A stretch of 64,000 nucleotides of DNA from Lycium barbarum (taxonomy: Eukaryota; Streptophyta; Magnoliopsida; Solanales; Solanaceae): NCBI RefSeq assembly GCF_019175385.1, contig NC_083340.1, forward strand, positions 12,288,336 to 12,352,335. The letters run 5' to 3'. Under the pieces are notes generated by a model. That model saw only the letters and a program-made list of their open reading frames with translations, ran no database searches and had not been told where the DNA came from. This document shows, one piece after another, positions 1-11,543 of the stretch. The position numbers were made by a program, and so were the translations under genes. Every line of letters starts with the position of its first letter. Positions within the stretch are counted from its first letter, which is position 1.

Positions 1-587
1 TCCGAAGAAAGCGAAGGACATCGTTTTGTCCAGTTTCTCCATAGCCGAGTTGATCGTGGTCGTTGGCCCGGTTGATTGTGGCCGTTGGTCCGGTTGATCG
101 CGGCCGTTAGTCCGGATGATCCGTTACATAATTGCCACGCGTCAATACCGTTCTGCCACATTGTACTATCAATCGTACGGGTGTCAGACCGTACAACCCA
201 ACCTTATCCTTTTTAGGGTTTTTCTTTATTCAAAAGGGCTTATATTGTATGAGGCCCATGAGGCAAAAACTATAAAAAGGAACCATTACTCTACTTTTAA
301 GGGTCGCTTCTTGAGTTCTAGAAGATTTGTAATAGCAAAAATATGTAAATCTCTCCCTCTTAACATCTGATTTTGGTCCAGATTTATTGTGTTCCTCTTT
401 AGATTTGTTCAATCAAACGATACTCAATATATTGGCATACACGTTTAGTATAAATCATCGATTACTATTTAGATTATTTATAACTGATCCTACTCTATTT
501 TCTCTCAACCAAAATAGATCAAAGTTCAACCACATATCCTATACCTCACTCATAAATTTAATTGATTATCCAAATTCGGGGTAAATA
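1..587 (+). repeat. 5' LTR (left end outside window)
   Basis: Aligns without gaps to 12252-12838. By eye there are 19 mismatches, 16 of them transitions. It should end in CA; here the last two bases are TA, a probable C-to-T change, because the 3' copy has CA. The primer binding site follows directly. Confidence 0.93.
270..279 (+). promoter_or_regulatory. TATA box of the 5' LTR (mutated)
   Basis: CTATAAAAAG sits where the 3' LTR has CTATAAATAG, so the consensus TATA element has one substitution. It lies in the middle of the LTR, as expected for the U3/R boundary that drives the genomic transcript. Confidence 0.6.
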
Positions 588-590
588 GTT

Positions 591-608
591 TGGCGCCCAC
601 CGTGGGGC
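591..608 (+). other. Primer binding site (minus-strand primer)
   Basis: TGGCGCCCACCGTGGGGC starts three bases after the LTR end. A TGG-initial, GC-rich stretch at this place is the usual complement of a tRNA 3' end (CCA). I could not assign the tRNA species with confidence. Confidence 0.75.
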
Positions 609-697
609 CAGGATAATAGTGGTCTTTGATCTCGATTTCTGTCTTTACCCGTCAGAATCGAAAATATATTTTGTTCATCTCTGTAAAAACGGACAAA

Positions 698-2449
698 ATG
701 GCTAACAGTGGACAATCTAGTCACGTCAACAACAACAAAATTGTGGCCGAAAATGAAGACAGTGGACCGCGAGGATTACCAGCGAACCCGGCTGACCCGA
801 ACCCCGTTAATTCGAGGGAGGGCCTCAACCGGCAAAACACCGTGAACCAGGAGAATGCCGCCCAGCCGGCTACCGATCCTTTAAATACTCACAATTCAAT
901 TACTTTGTCCCGGACACAGGGCCGGAAAGAACCGGATACCCCGGATGCTAATATTGACTTAAGTTTAATTTTTGAAATGTTGCAGGAACAGAGAGCAGCG
1001 ATTGCCGAACAAGGAATCGCAATAGCCCAATTGCAAAATAGAAGAGATAAAACGACCCCGGAGAAGGCGAAGGGTGTTGCTGAACCCAAAAGGGATAAGG
1101 CACGGATGGTTGAGAGCAATAGGTCCGGAGCTGGTTCATCCACCGAGGTACTGAGAATGCTCGAAACATTAGCGAAGCGGGTAGACTCAACCGAAAAGAG
1201 GGTGGAAACATATAACTCTCGGGTGGATAAAATACCGGGGGCTCCGCCTATTCTGAAAGGACCGGATTCGAAGAGGTACATTCAGAGGCCTTTTCCTCCA
1301 AGCGCGACTCCGAAATTAATCCCGAAGAGGTTCAAAATGCCGGATATCCAGAAATATGACGGCACAACGGACCCTCAGGAACACGTGAATTCATACACCT
1401 GCGCTATAAAAGGTAATGATGTGGAAGAGGATGAAATTGAGTCCGTGTTGCTAAAAAGGTTCGGGGAAACTCTGTCAAAGGGAGCGTTGACTTGGTACGT
1501 CCATCTGCCCGAGCATTCGATCACTTCTTTCGAAATGCTCGCCGATGCTTTTATAAAAGCCCACGCTGGTGCCAAAAAGGTGCAGGCCCGTAAGGTAGAT
1601 ATTTTTCGTGTAGCCTAAAGAGACGATGAGTTACTGCGTGAATTTGTCAACCGATTCCGAAGGGAACGAATGGAGCTCCCTCCGGTTCCGGAGGAATGGG
1701 CTGCACAAGCTTTCACAAAGGGGCTCAATCCTCGGAGCTCGACAACTTCATTCAAATTAAAGGAAAACTTGCTGGAATACGAGGCTGTGACCTGGGCGGA
1801 TGTCCATAATCGATACGAGTCAAAGATTCGGGTGGAGGATGACCAACTTGAGCTTCCCCCACGGCCAATAAATATGAACAAAAGTTTGGAGAGACCAAGG
1901 AAAAATTACGAACCGGAGGCCAGATCGTCAAGGGAAAGGTATCGGCCATATTCTCATTCGGAAAAACCAAGCTTCAGGTCGGAAAAATCAAGGGTTGGCC
2001 CGAGTCATTTCTCTGGTCGGGGTGATAAACGGGTCGAATGCCCATCGAACAGTCGAGGTCTCTCAATCAGGAGCGATGCCGGAAGATCGGCCGGCAACAA
2101 AGACTTGCCGAGGATATCAGAGTACAACTTCAACGTCAACACTCCAGACCTCGTCTCGGTTATTGGCCGTATCACGGATGTAAGATGGCCGAGACCACTA
2201 AGGTCAAACCCGGGTCAACGGGACCCAAACGTGATGTGTGAATATCATGGGACCCATGGATACAGAACTGAGGATTGTCGCCAGCTAAGAGAGGAGGTAG
2301 CTCGATTATTGAAGAATGACCATCTCCGAGAATTGCTAAGTGAACGAGCCAAAAGTCACTACAAGGAAAGAGAGACTCATAAACGGGCAGAACCAGTGGA
2401 ACCTCAGCATATAATCAACATGATAATCGGGGGTACCGATACCCCATGA
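698..2449 (+). pseudogene. Retrotransposon gag (nucleocapsid polyprotein), interrupted by stops
   Basis: The open frame runs from 626, but the ATG at 698 is preferred: A at -3, G at +4, giving a protein that starts MANSGQ. The middle holds the retrotransposon gag core, recognisable from YDGTTDPQEHVN (about 1357-1392), the LTWYVHLPEHSI segment (about 1489-1524) and, beyond the stop, LLREFVNRF. A TAA at 1616-1618 interrupts the core; the frame then continues unchanged, so it looks like one nonsense change (probably from a Gln codon). A Cys/His cluster, CEYHGTHGYRTEDC (about 2238-2279), stands where the nucleic-acid-binding knuckle is expected, with Tat-type rather than classic CCHC spacing. A second stop, TGA at 2447-2449, separates it from the protease in the same frame. 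In an intact element the product would assemble the virus-like particle. Confidence 0.9.
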
Positions 2450-2455
2450 GGGCCG

Positions 2456-2938
2456 ATGATGAAACGGACCAACGTTTCTATTGTGCGTGAGAAGCGCAGC
2501 CGGGATTATTTACCCGAGGGTTCCATCTCTTTCAGCAACGAGGATGCAGAAGGCATCATCCAATTGCACAATGATGCATTGGTAATCTCCATACTTATTT
2601 TTAAAACTCAAACTAAACGTATTTTGATTGACCCAGGTAGCTCGGCCAACATCATCCGGTGGAGAGTGGTCGAATAACTAAGGCTACTCGATCAGATCGT
2701 GCCGGTAGCCCGGGTACTTAGCGGGTTCAACATAGCGAGTGAAACCACAAAGGGGGAGATCTCATTGCCGGTAAGCATTGACGGCACTATCCAGCAAACG
2801 GTGTTTTATGTAATCGAAGGAGATATGAAGTATAATGCATTGCTGGGTAGACCTTGGATACATAGCATAAAGTCCGTGCCGTCGACATTGCATCAGCTGC
2901 TGAAATTCCCGACTCCGGAGGGGATAAAAACCATCTGA
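2456..2938 (+). pseudogene. Retrotransposon aspartic protease region
   Basis: In the same frame as gag. It carries the retropepsin active-site signature LIDPGSSANII (about 2624-2656, DPGS in place of the usual DTG/DSG, as is common in plant Ty3/gypsy) and downstream ALLGRPWIH (about 2840-2866), the conserved C-terminal protease motif. Stops at 2675-2677 and 2936-2938 break it. The protease would cleave the Gag-Pol precursor. Confidence 0.88.
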
Positions 2939-3067
2939 AGTGTACAGCTCGCTACAAGGGAGATGTTCGCGGTTGAGGAAACGACACCTCAGCCCAAAAA
3001 ATCGGATCAAAAGGAAGAAGATTCAACCGGATGAAAGGACACCAAATAGCAATCAAAGCACTCGGGG

Positions 3068-4026
3068 TTGGAACCGGGGTATGAAGAGGATGATTTCGGT
3101 GTACCCATATCATTCGTCATGCCTGATGACTCGGATGCAACCAAGTCAACAGTAGAGGAGCTGGAGCAGATCATCTTGTTCAAATATCTACCGGACAGAA
3201 AGGTATACCTGGGCACGGGGTTAACCTCGGAGCTCAGGAACAAGTTAATTTAATTTCTTCGAGCTAATGTCGATTGCTTCGCATGGTCCCATATAGATAT
3301 GACAGGTGTGCCACCAGAAGTAACAACTCACAAGCTCATCTTAGACGGGAGGTTTCCCCCGGTGAAGCAGAAGAGAAGGCCTATGGCAGAGGCAAAACAC
3401 GCCTTCGTAAAATTGGCTCTATCCAGGAGGTAAAATACCCGGACTGGCTAGCTAACGTAGTAGTGGTGCCGAAAAAAGGTAATAAATATCGAATGTGCGT
3501 TGATTATAAGGATTTGAACAAAGTATGCCCGAAGGATTCATTTCCATTGCCTCACATCGATAGAATGATCGATGCGACGACCGGGCATGAGATGTTAAGT
3601 TTTCTCGACGCTTACTCCGGGTATAACCAAATCCAGATGCACCCAGAGGATCAAGAGAAAACATCCTTTATTACCCGATATGGGACTTACTGTTACAATG
3701 TCATGCCTTTTGGATTAAAAAATGCCGGTGCAACTTACTAACGCCTAGTTAATGGGATGTTCGAAGAAAAAATAGGGAAAACAATAGAAGTTTACATTGA
3801 CGACATGGTGGTCAAGTCCCTGGAAACAGAGGACCATTTAAAGCATTTGCAGGAAACCTTCGATGTGCTCTGCAAGTATAACATGAGGCTCAACCCTGAA
3901 AAATATGCCTTCGGTGTCTGGTCTGGTAAATTTTTGGGTTTTATGGTGTCAAATCGGGGGATTGAAATCAACCCGGACAAGATCAAGGCCATCGAGGATA
4001 TTGAGGTGGTGAATAACGTCAAATGA
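3068..4026 (+). pseudogene. Retrotransposon reverse transcriptase
   Basis: The linker before RT (LGTGLTSELRNKLI, up to 3250) is followed by fingers and palm motifs: YPDWLANVVVVPKK, RMCVDYKDLNK (about 3493-3525), FLDAYSGYNQI (about 3601-3633), MPFGLKNAGATY (to 3737) and the catalytic YIDD box at 3792-3803, then FLGFMVSNRGIE. The metal-binding aspartates are present. Stops occur at about 3251-3253, 3739-3741 and 4024-4026, and the reading frame shifts near 3400. The enzyme would copy the element RNA into DNA. Confidence 0.93.
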
Positions 4027-4600
4027 GTGCAGAGGCTCACCGGAAGGATAGCGACACTGAGTCGTTTCATATCGAGGTCCTTGGACAAGAGTCACCGCTT
4101 CTTCTCCTTACTGAGGAAGAAGAACGATTTCGTTCGGACACCGGAGTGTCAAATAGCTTTACAAGAATTAAAAATATACTTGTCTAGCCCACCGCTGTTG
4201 CACACACCGAAAGCGGACGAGCAGCTTTTTCTCTACCTTTCTGTCTCCGAGGTAGCGGTAAGTGGCGTTTTGGTCCGCGAAGAATCAGGCACACAATTCC
4301 CTATATATTATGTAAGTAGAACTTTGGGGGATGCAGAGACCCGTTATCCCTACTTGGAAAAAATTGGCATTGGTAAGTGCTTCTAGAAAGCTCAAGCCCT
4401 ACTTTCAATGTCTTCTGATATGTATAGTGACTACTTAACCCCTAAAAAACATCATGCATAAACCGGAATTATCTGGTAGAGTAACTAAATGGGCCGTAGA
4501 AATTAGCGGATATGATATCGAATACAAGCCTCGGACGGCCGTCAAGTCCCAGATCTTGGCCGATTTTGTGGCGGACTTCACCCCGGCTATGGTCCCCGAG
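4027..4600 (+). pseudogene. First RNase H and connection domain of pol
   Basis: Follows RT directly. Recognisable segments are QRLTGRIATLSRFI, the typical Ty3/gypsy RT-RNase H connector, a cassette ending PIYYVSRTL (about 4290-4317), and MHKPELSGRVTKWA / YDIEYKPR after 4454. A frameshift near 4370 and a stop at about 4384-4386 break the frame. In intact elements this domain removes the RNA template. Confidence 0.85.
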
Positions 4601-6176
4601 GTTGAGAAAGAACTTCTGCTAACCTCGGGAAAAGCTTCAGGTATTTGGTCGCTATACACGGATGGAGCCTCGAACCTCAAAGGTTCTGGGCTAGGAATCG
4701 TCCTTAGAACCCCGGTCGGGGATGCCGTTCGACAATCCATTAGAACTGTTAAATTGACTAACAATGAAGCCGAGTATGAGGCTTGATAACGTCTAAATCC
4801 ACTCCTCAAAGAGAAAGTGTACACGGTCGTATGCAATATAATTACCCAATTATGAGTCTGGGTCGAATCCCACAAGGAATAATATACTAGGCGATCAAGC
4901 AAGTAAGGAATTTTCACTTTCTACACTAAGCCAAACACTTGATAATATTTTGGTTTTGATAAAATTATAACTAATGCAAAAATATAAACTAACCTAGAAA
5001 ACAAGTAAAATGATCAATGGCCACAAGCGTGGATACAAGGGAAATTACTCTCAAGTAACGATCCAATGTAGTTTATGATTTTACAACTATGAGTGGGTTT
5101 ATGTTAATAGATAATGGTTTCTAAAATCTCATTGAAAGTCTTCCAACCAAATCAATGAATTTCACTCTAAGCTTTTCCAAGCCTTAGAGTGTGGTATCAA
5201 GCACAACCAATTGAATCTCAAGTAACTTTTCTATTCCTAGCTCAAGTTATTAGATGAGGGTTATGCCCCAAATTCTTGCTATTAACTCTTTTCCTAACCT
5301 CTACTTTCTTTTCCAAGCAAAGTATGGGTATTTAGGCACAAATAATGTTGTACACCATTAAAGGACATTAAAGGTTGAAGAGTTAATAGAGAAACAATAA
5401 ACCCACTTCATTGGAAATAAAAATCATTCAATACATAAGCATAACAGTTTCATCCAACACTTGATAATGAATAATATCATAAACAAGATTCAAGTGAAAG
5501 AAGAAAATACTACACACTTAAATATTCAATACAAAACAAGGAATTGAAGAAAGGTTTAAGAAATATCTCATTAAGGTGCTCCAATCTTCTCCTCCAATAG
5601 TGTTGATGAAACCCTAGCCTCCAAGCTTGTATGAAAATGGCCAAAGATAATGATATTTTCTCCCAAGTCATCCTCTTATAGCTCCCAATATTCCCACATT
5701 AAAATATGACCAAAACAGCCCATATTTTCAGATTTGCAAATCTGTCCCAGTTTTGACAGTTTTGCAAAACTGTCCCATTTGGCCTCTTTTTGACTTAATT
5801 TTCACTTGGTTTCTTCCGATCACTTCTAAATCACATAAAACCTGTAAAATAGATGTAAACGATATTAAATGCACTATTTTATCAATCAAACATTGCAAAA
5901 TTCTAAGCTTAAAGAAGAAATAAGTTGGTAAAATACCAACTTATCAAGGCTATAATTGCAGGTTTGGAGTTAGCCCAGAGTATGGGGGCTAAAATAATCG
6001 AGGCAAAGTGCGATTCTCTTTTGGTCATCAACTAGGTGAATGGCGTCTTCGAGGTCAATGACGAACGGATGCAAAGGTATCTGGAAAAAATTCAAGTGAT
6101 ACTACACCGGTTTAAAAAGTGGACCATGCAGCATGTACCGAGGGAGCAGAACAGCGAAGCCGATGCATTGGCCAAT
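4601..6176 (+). pseudogene. Second RNase H (Tat-type), split by a solo LTR
   Basis: A second RNase H begins with YTDGAS (first catalytic Asp at 4661-4663) and NNEAEYEA (catalytic Glu region, about 4760-4783). The coding sequence is then cut by the insertion 4784-5946 and resumes at 5952 with the AGLELAQSMG helix, KCDSLLV (third Asp at 6012-6014) and a C-terminal segment ending near SEADALANLG. A stop, TAG at 6033-6035, lies in the resumed part. An additional RNase H of this kind is known as the hallmark of the Tat lineage. Confidence 0.88.
4784..5946. mobile_element. Solo LTR inserted in the second RNase H (5-bp TSD)
   Basis: The 1163-bp insertion starts TGATAA and ends TTATCA, so it has TG...CA ends inside a short inverted repeat. 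It is flanked by identical 5-bp duplications, AGGCT at 4779-4783 and 5947-5951. Removing the insert and one AGGCT restores the RNase H reading frame. No coding potential or internal domain is visible. TG/CA ends, 5-bp duplication and length point to a solo LTR of another LTR retrotransposon, perhaps Athila-like; the family is a guess. A GGTA-AAA-TACC hairpin lies near the right end. The orientation was not determined. Confidence 0.85.
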
Positions 6177-7527
6177 TTGGGATCTTCAGTCGAAGGGGAA
6201 GAGATCAACCCCGGGACTATGGTGCACTTGATGAATTCGGCGATAGAAAACGGACATGCTGAAATAAACACAATGGGTTTAACTTGGGATTGGCACAACA
6301 AGTACATCGACTACTTGCGAGATGGAAGGCTCCCGAGTGACCCAAAAGAATCACAGTCACTAAGGACAAAAGTTGCGTGTTTCTACTTGGTAGACGACCA
6401 ATTATATCAACGGTCTTTCTTCGAACCCCTGGCCAAGTGTTTAGGTCCCGGAGAAACGGAGTATGTGATGAGAGAGGTGCACGATGGAACCTGCGGCAAC
6501 CACTCCGGTGCTGAAGCCCTGGTCCGAAAGATTATCACGGTTGGTTATTACTGGAACCGGATGGAGGAAGATTTGAATAATTTTGTCCGGAAATGAGATG
6601 GGTGTCAAAGACATGCCCCGATGATTCATCAACCCAGGGAGTTGCAGCATTCGGTGGTGTCACCTTGGCCTTTCATGAAGTGGGGAATGGACATTGTTGG
6701 TCCACTGCCATGGGCACCAGGTAAAGCCCGTTTTATTTTGTTTATGACTGACTACTTCTCCAAATGGGTTGAAGCGCAGGCCTTCGAAAAAATTAGAGAG
6801 AAGGAAGTCATTGACTTCATATGGGACCACATCCTTTGTCGTTTCGGCATCCCGGCCGAGATAACTTGTGATAATGGTCCTCAGTTCGTGGGCGGCAAAG
6901 TCAATGATTTTATCGAAGGGTTGAAAATCAAGAAAATCGTATCAACTCCATACCACCCGTGTGCGAACGGACAGGCGGAATCCACGAATAATACAATAAT
7001 TCAAAATCTGAGGAAAAGACTTGAAGCGTCGAAGCATCACTGGAAGGAAATACTACCGGAGATATTGTGGGCTTACAGAACCACATCGAAATCAAGCACG
7101 AGGGAAACACCTTTCTCGTTGGTCTACGGGGCCGAAGCCCTCATCCCCGTTTAAAGTTGGTCAACGGAGTCTCCGGTTCAGGTATACCACCGAAGAGTCA
7201 AACGAGGAGGCCATGGCCATAAAACTCGATCTCACGGATGAACTTCGCGAAAACGCATTGGTCCGTATTGCAGCCCAGAAGTAGAGAATGGAAAGATACT
7301 ATAATCGGAGAGCCAATTTTCGACATTTCCAAATTGAGGACTTGGTGCTTCGGAAAGTTACCTTGAACACCAGGAACCTAAACGAAGGGAAACTAGGTCC
7401 GAACTAGGAAGGACCGTACAAGATAACCGAGATAACGGGCAAAGGATCGTATCAGCTAGAATCGATGGACGGACAACGGTTGCGCAATAACTGGAATGTG
7501 GCCCATTTGAAGAGATACTACTGCTAA
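6177..7527 (+). pseudogene. Retrotransposon integrase
   Basis: An N-terminal zinc-binding region includes HDGTCGNHSG (about 6480-6509) and GCQRHAP; the first Cys of the CxxC pair is replaced by a TGA at 6594-6596. The catalytic core follows, with FMTDYFSKWVEA (first Asp, near 6748), CDNGPQF (second Asp, near 6870) and GQAEST (Glu, near 6977). After a +1 frameshift at about 7152 the C-terminal segment continues in another frame (PFKVGQRSLRFRY and on), with further stops at 7282-7284 and near 7405. The probable original stop is TAA at 7525-7527. The enzyme would insert the cDNA into chromosomal DNA. Confidence 0.92.
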
Positions 7528-8688
7528 GTTATGGGCATCTCGTGTTTTATTATTAACCCTTTCTTTTTTGCAGGAAGTCAAGTACCGGATAAAGTTAGAA
7601 TCTAGGTCTGAAAACACGTGTTGCACTCTTTTCCTTAGTACGGTTTTGTCCCAAAATAGGTTTTCCGATAAGGTTTTTAATGAGGCAACAAGTACAACGT
7701 GTTACTTGACAAAAATAAGGACAAACGCCCGGAAACACGGGGTCACGGCCTACGAGTAGGGGCTTAATAGCGCTTGCCCGACCTTGCAGCTCGGACAAGC
7801 ACTAGGGGACTATTATACCCACATCGAGGTTTACCCCGATTAGTGGAGAACGGAGGAGCTCAACAAATCAAAACCGGACCTTCTATATTAGGGTTCGATG
7901 TAAGGACCAAACGATCAGAATGAATCGTGTCCACTCAGTATTTGCTATGGCAAAACCAAGACCGGACCTTCTGCATTAGGTTTCGATGTAAGGACCAAAC
8001 GACAGAATGAATCGTGTCCATTAAGTATTTGCTGCGGCAAAAGCAGAAGGCAATCAAATTCTCATATCATGTATGTACAAATACTTGCAATACAAAAATT
8101 ATCGAAAGTTCGGATTACGGTATTTCGGATGTTTTCTTGCTAAAACACCCTACCCCTGTGATTATCGCTGTATTTTGGCATTACTTCATTCATATACCCT
8201 ATTCCGGGCACTACGGTCAAAATTTGACAAGGGCAACAAGGTCACAATGAACCGAGCTAAAGTCTTTAAACTCCCTCGAGTGGGAACTGCTATATCATAT
8301 TTTGCCAAGGCTGGGATCCAGGTGTCCGAAAAACATCGGCCCTAAAAAATAGTCGAAAAATACCGGCCCTAAAAATGCCTATCGTGATTCGGAGACGTCT
8401 GAATTCACAAAGCATAGGATAAGTCCCATGGGCAAAAACTCGATCAAATCCCCGGACAAATCGTACCGGACGAAGAGAAAAAGCCAAAATTCAGGCACAG
8501 TGCGGAATAATGACCCCGAATCTGCTTGTCCTTAAAACGGACCGACAATTTGGGCAAAAGTCATAACTAACATTCAAACAAAAGAATAAAGAAAATCAAG
8601 AAAAATACATGTTCCATTTATACGAAGGTTTTTTACATCGGAAACCCCTACAAAGGCAAAAAACAAAAGGCTAAGTACAGGCCCTGGT
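7528..8688. other. Non-coding retrotransposon interior between pol and the antisense gene
   Basis: No supported gene. It holds an 88-bp tandem duplication (listed separately). The short open frames here match no family I recognise. Confidence 0.6.
7873..8048. repeat. 88-bp tandem duplication in the retrotransposon
   Basis: Two units start with ACCGGACCTTCT at 7873 and 7961. Each contains TTCGATGTAAGGACCAAACGA and GAATCGTGTCCA, with few differences. No coding frame spans them. Confidence 0.85.
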
Positions 8689-11543
8689 CTATCCGGTATG
8701 GCTGGATCCAGAGTGTTCGGACACTGTCCGCTCGGAGTCAGCCCTGAGGGATCCCTTAGCCTCTTCCTCGACCCTTTTAGCTTCGAGTATCAGGGCCGAA
8801 AGATCCGTAAAGCCATGCCCGGCTTGCTCAAGGGTGATCCTCCGAGACTTTCACTTTTCATACTCCACAGCAATAATAGTATGAGCCTCGACGACCTCCA
8901 CACTCTTAAGGGCTTCTTCCAAATCGGCTTCGGCCTGGGCTAACTTTGCCACCAGTACGTCCCGATCTTCTTCGAGGACCTTTTGCATTTGAGTGGCCGA
9001 CTCGAGCTCTGCCTTGAGAAGGTCATTAGCATCAGTCGTCTCCTCGAGCTCGGTTTTTAGCTCATCACATATCCGGGCCCTTTTCTCTGCCTTCTCCTCA
9101 AACACCTTCATACGCTCTTTGTACCGGGCACTCTCAGATTCAAGCAACCGATGCCTCTCGGCCATGCTCGTAGCATCGGACTTGACCGAATCCAGCTTCC
9201 CCCGGAGTTGAGAGATGGTGGGTTTGAGCTCACCAAGCCTTGAGGAAAGACGAGCATTGTCCTGGCTAAGGCTGACTTTGTCCGCTTCTAGTAGCCGGTT
9301 CTTTTCGACCATCTCGGCCAGCTGATCCTTTAATCGAAGGTTTTCGGCCTTCGTCGCATCGAGCTCAGGTTAGAGGTTGGAAAAAGTAACTGCTCAGTTC
9401 AGCTCATCCTCCTTCACCTGTAGAAGGTGCTGAAACTTCTCCGTTTCTCGACCTTGGTCATCCAGTTGGCCCTTGAGATCGTCAACCTCTTGTTGATCAC
9501 GGACAAAGGCTTCGTTAACGAGCACCACACTCTGTAAAAGAAGCAAGTTAAAACTCGGATAAGCGAGAAACTAAAATTCTCAATGAATTATGCAAAGAAT
9601 GGACTGTGATTAACTTACTCGATTGCCCGCGTGCATGCCCTCGTTAATGAGACACTGCCAGGGGACTCCATTCATCTTTCATTTATCTGAGTCAGACACG
9701 AGCGGCCTTAGGTAGCTTGCTACTTCCACCGAGCGAGACAAAAAGCTACAATCCTCGGGAACGGTGATTACGACCGATCTGGTCCTCCGGGGCTCCATGC
9801 TTGGGGCAGGGAAGACACGCACCAGGCTATCCCTAGCTCCAGTCTCGGTGGTCCGGCTGGCCGCCCTCGTGGCTCGAGGGATCGGGAGATGTCCTAAACC
9901 AGCAGCTTCGCCGGTTGCAGGAGGAGTGTCCGAGAACATGTCCTCAAACTCATCCGACCTCGAAGTCGGAGTTGGAGAACTCGGAGCGACCTCAGCAGCT
10001 TCGGCAAAGGGAGGGATCTCCGCAGTTGCAGCAGTCTCATAGTCGGGCAGCGGGCCAACGGCCATTGGAACTTCGATCTCGAGGACCGGCTCAGTTCTTT
10101 GACCAGCTTCAGCAGCAGCTGCCTTCCCGGATCTTCTTGTCCTTTGCAGGGGGGTTTCTTCGGAAGAAGCATCACCTGAAATATCAACGAATTCAATCGA
10201 CCTTAGAGGAGTCGAGTAATGAATTTCTTCCCCACCTGCGTGTAATGCTGGAGCTGAAGGTCCTTCCCGGCTGAAGGAAATGGTGAAACAGTGATACTCT
10301 CCTCCAGAATGGGAGCCACGGAAGGGGCCACACTGATCCTCCGAACGAGGAGCTCGGGCTCTGTTTCATCCCTTAAAGTCCTAACGACGCTCCTCGCCCT
10401 TTTCTTCGGTTTCTGCCCTTTGTCCGAGGGCTTTTTTCTTTTGTTGGCGGCAGCAAGGATACAAGATGTACCCGCTGAGTCGAACTCGGGTGCCAACGTA
10501 GCAGGTTCAGCTACTAATTTCGGTCTCGGGTCCACCGTACCCTTAGGCAAACCTGAAAGCCGAAGATGTTACACAAAGGAGAGGTAGAAAATGTCATGAA
10601 CACCAATAGAAGCAAAATATTACCGTGGTTTTGAGCGACCCATCGGCCTCGATAAAGGAGTCCCCATGTCCGATCGTCGTGGCTATGTTGGCTGAGGAGA
10701 GCAGTAACCCATTCGTTGAGGTTCCGGACAGCCGGAGGTATCCAACCCACAACTAGTATAAATAAGAGGACAAGTAGTGAGAATGTGGAAGAATGTGTTT
10801 GGCAAAGCATACAAAAGCAATTATTAAAAGAGCTGAGACTTACGATTATCATTCTACCTCTCCGGAAAGGGCATGTAGTAGTCCAGAATAATGTCTGTGG
10901 TTCTCACCCGGACGTAACGCTCCAACCAGCCCCGGTCTCTATCTTCGTCCATTTTTGAAAAAATTAGATTCCGGCTACGCTTAGCGAGTTTTATTACACC
11001 ACCCCGGAACAACCTCGGGGAGTGTAACCGTATTAAGTGGGCCAGTGTGAACTCTTTTTTCGTATTATTGGACAACAGTCGGAGGCAAGCCACGGTCCTC
11101 CAAACAATCGGACCAATCTGGGCCAAGGTTACATTATAAGTCCGGCATATATCTAAAATGACCGGATCGACCGGAGGGTTGAGCTTGGGGGTGAAAGGAT
11201 AAGTATAAACGTACAAAAATCCCTCCCGATGGTCGGTGACTGACTCATCTGGTCCGGGGGTGAAAACGTGAACCGGACGGTTATCCCATCCGCAATCGGT
11301 CCGGACTAAATCGAGTTTGTCCTTAATAATGGACGAGGGATACCGCCTTACGTCAAACCCTCTATCGGAAACCAGAGAAGGTTTCTCGACCTCGAAATCT
11401 TTGTTGTAGTTAGGTTTAGACGGTACAATGTCCAAAGCAGTCGGTTCGAAGGTGACCTTCCCCTTGGGTTGAGAAGTTTGCTCGGTTCCTTGAGAAGAAA
11501 CCGAGGGAACATCGTGGGAGAAGGTTTCGGTGTTAGCAGACAT
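8689..11543 (-). pseudogene. Antisense accessory gene of the Tat element (putative gypsy-type 'transposase' ORF)
   Basis: Transcribed against gag-pol. Inferred exons on the minus strand are about 11543-10857, 10745-10627, 10553-9612 and 9535-8689, joined at GT-AG sites (donors GTAGAATG, GTAATATT, GTAAGTTA; acceptors TACTAG, TTTCAG, TTACAG). Exon 1 begins MSANTETFSHDV and carries a conserved region with YVYTYPFTPKLNPP and FRGGVIKLAKRS; exon 2 has WVTALLSQHSHDDRTW and GRWVAQNHG. This resembles the 'putative gypsy type transposon' domain family (the PF04195 type) known from antisense ORFs of Tat elements. Exon 3 has a basic nuclear-localisation-like cluster KRKKPSDKGQKPKKRARS, and exon 4 (about 9312-8851) is a long coiled coil rich in E, K, L and A. 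At least three stops and a frameshift near 10265 break it. The function of these proteins is unknown; 'transposase' is only a database label. Confidence 0.75.

Noticed and set aside
8698..10587. Plus-strand frames opposite the antisense gene (8698-8943, 8993-9211, 9764-10042, 9915-10274, 10291-10587)
   Set aside because: They are shadows of the minus-strand exons, whose spliced translation has conserved motifs and a coiled coil.
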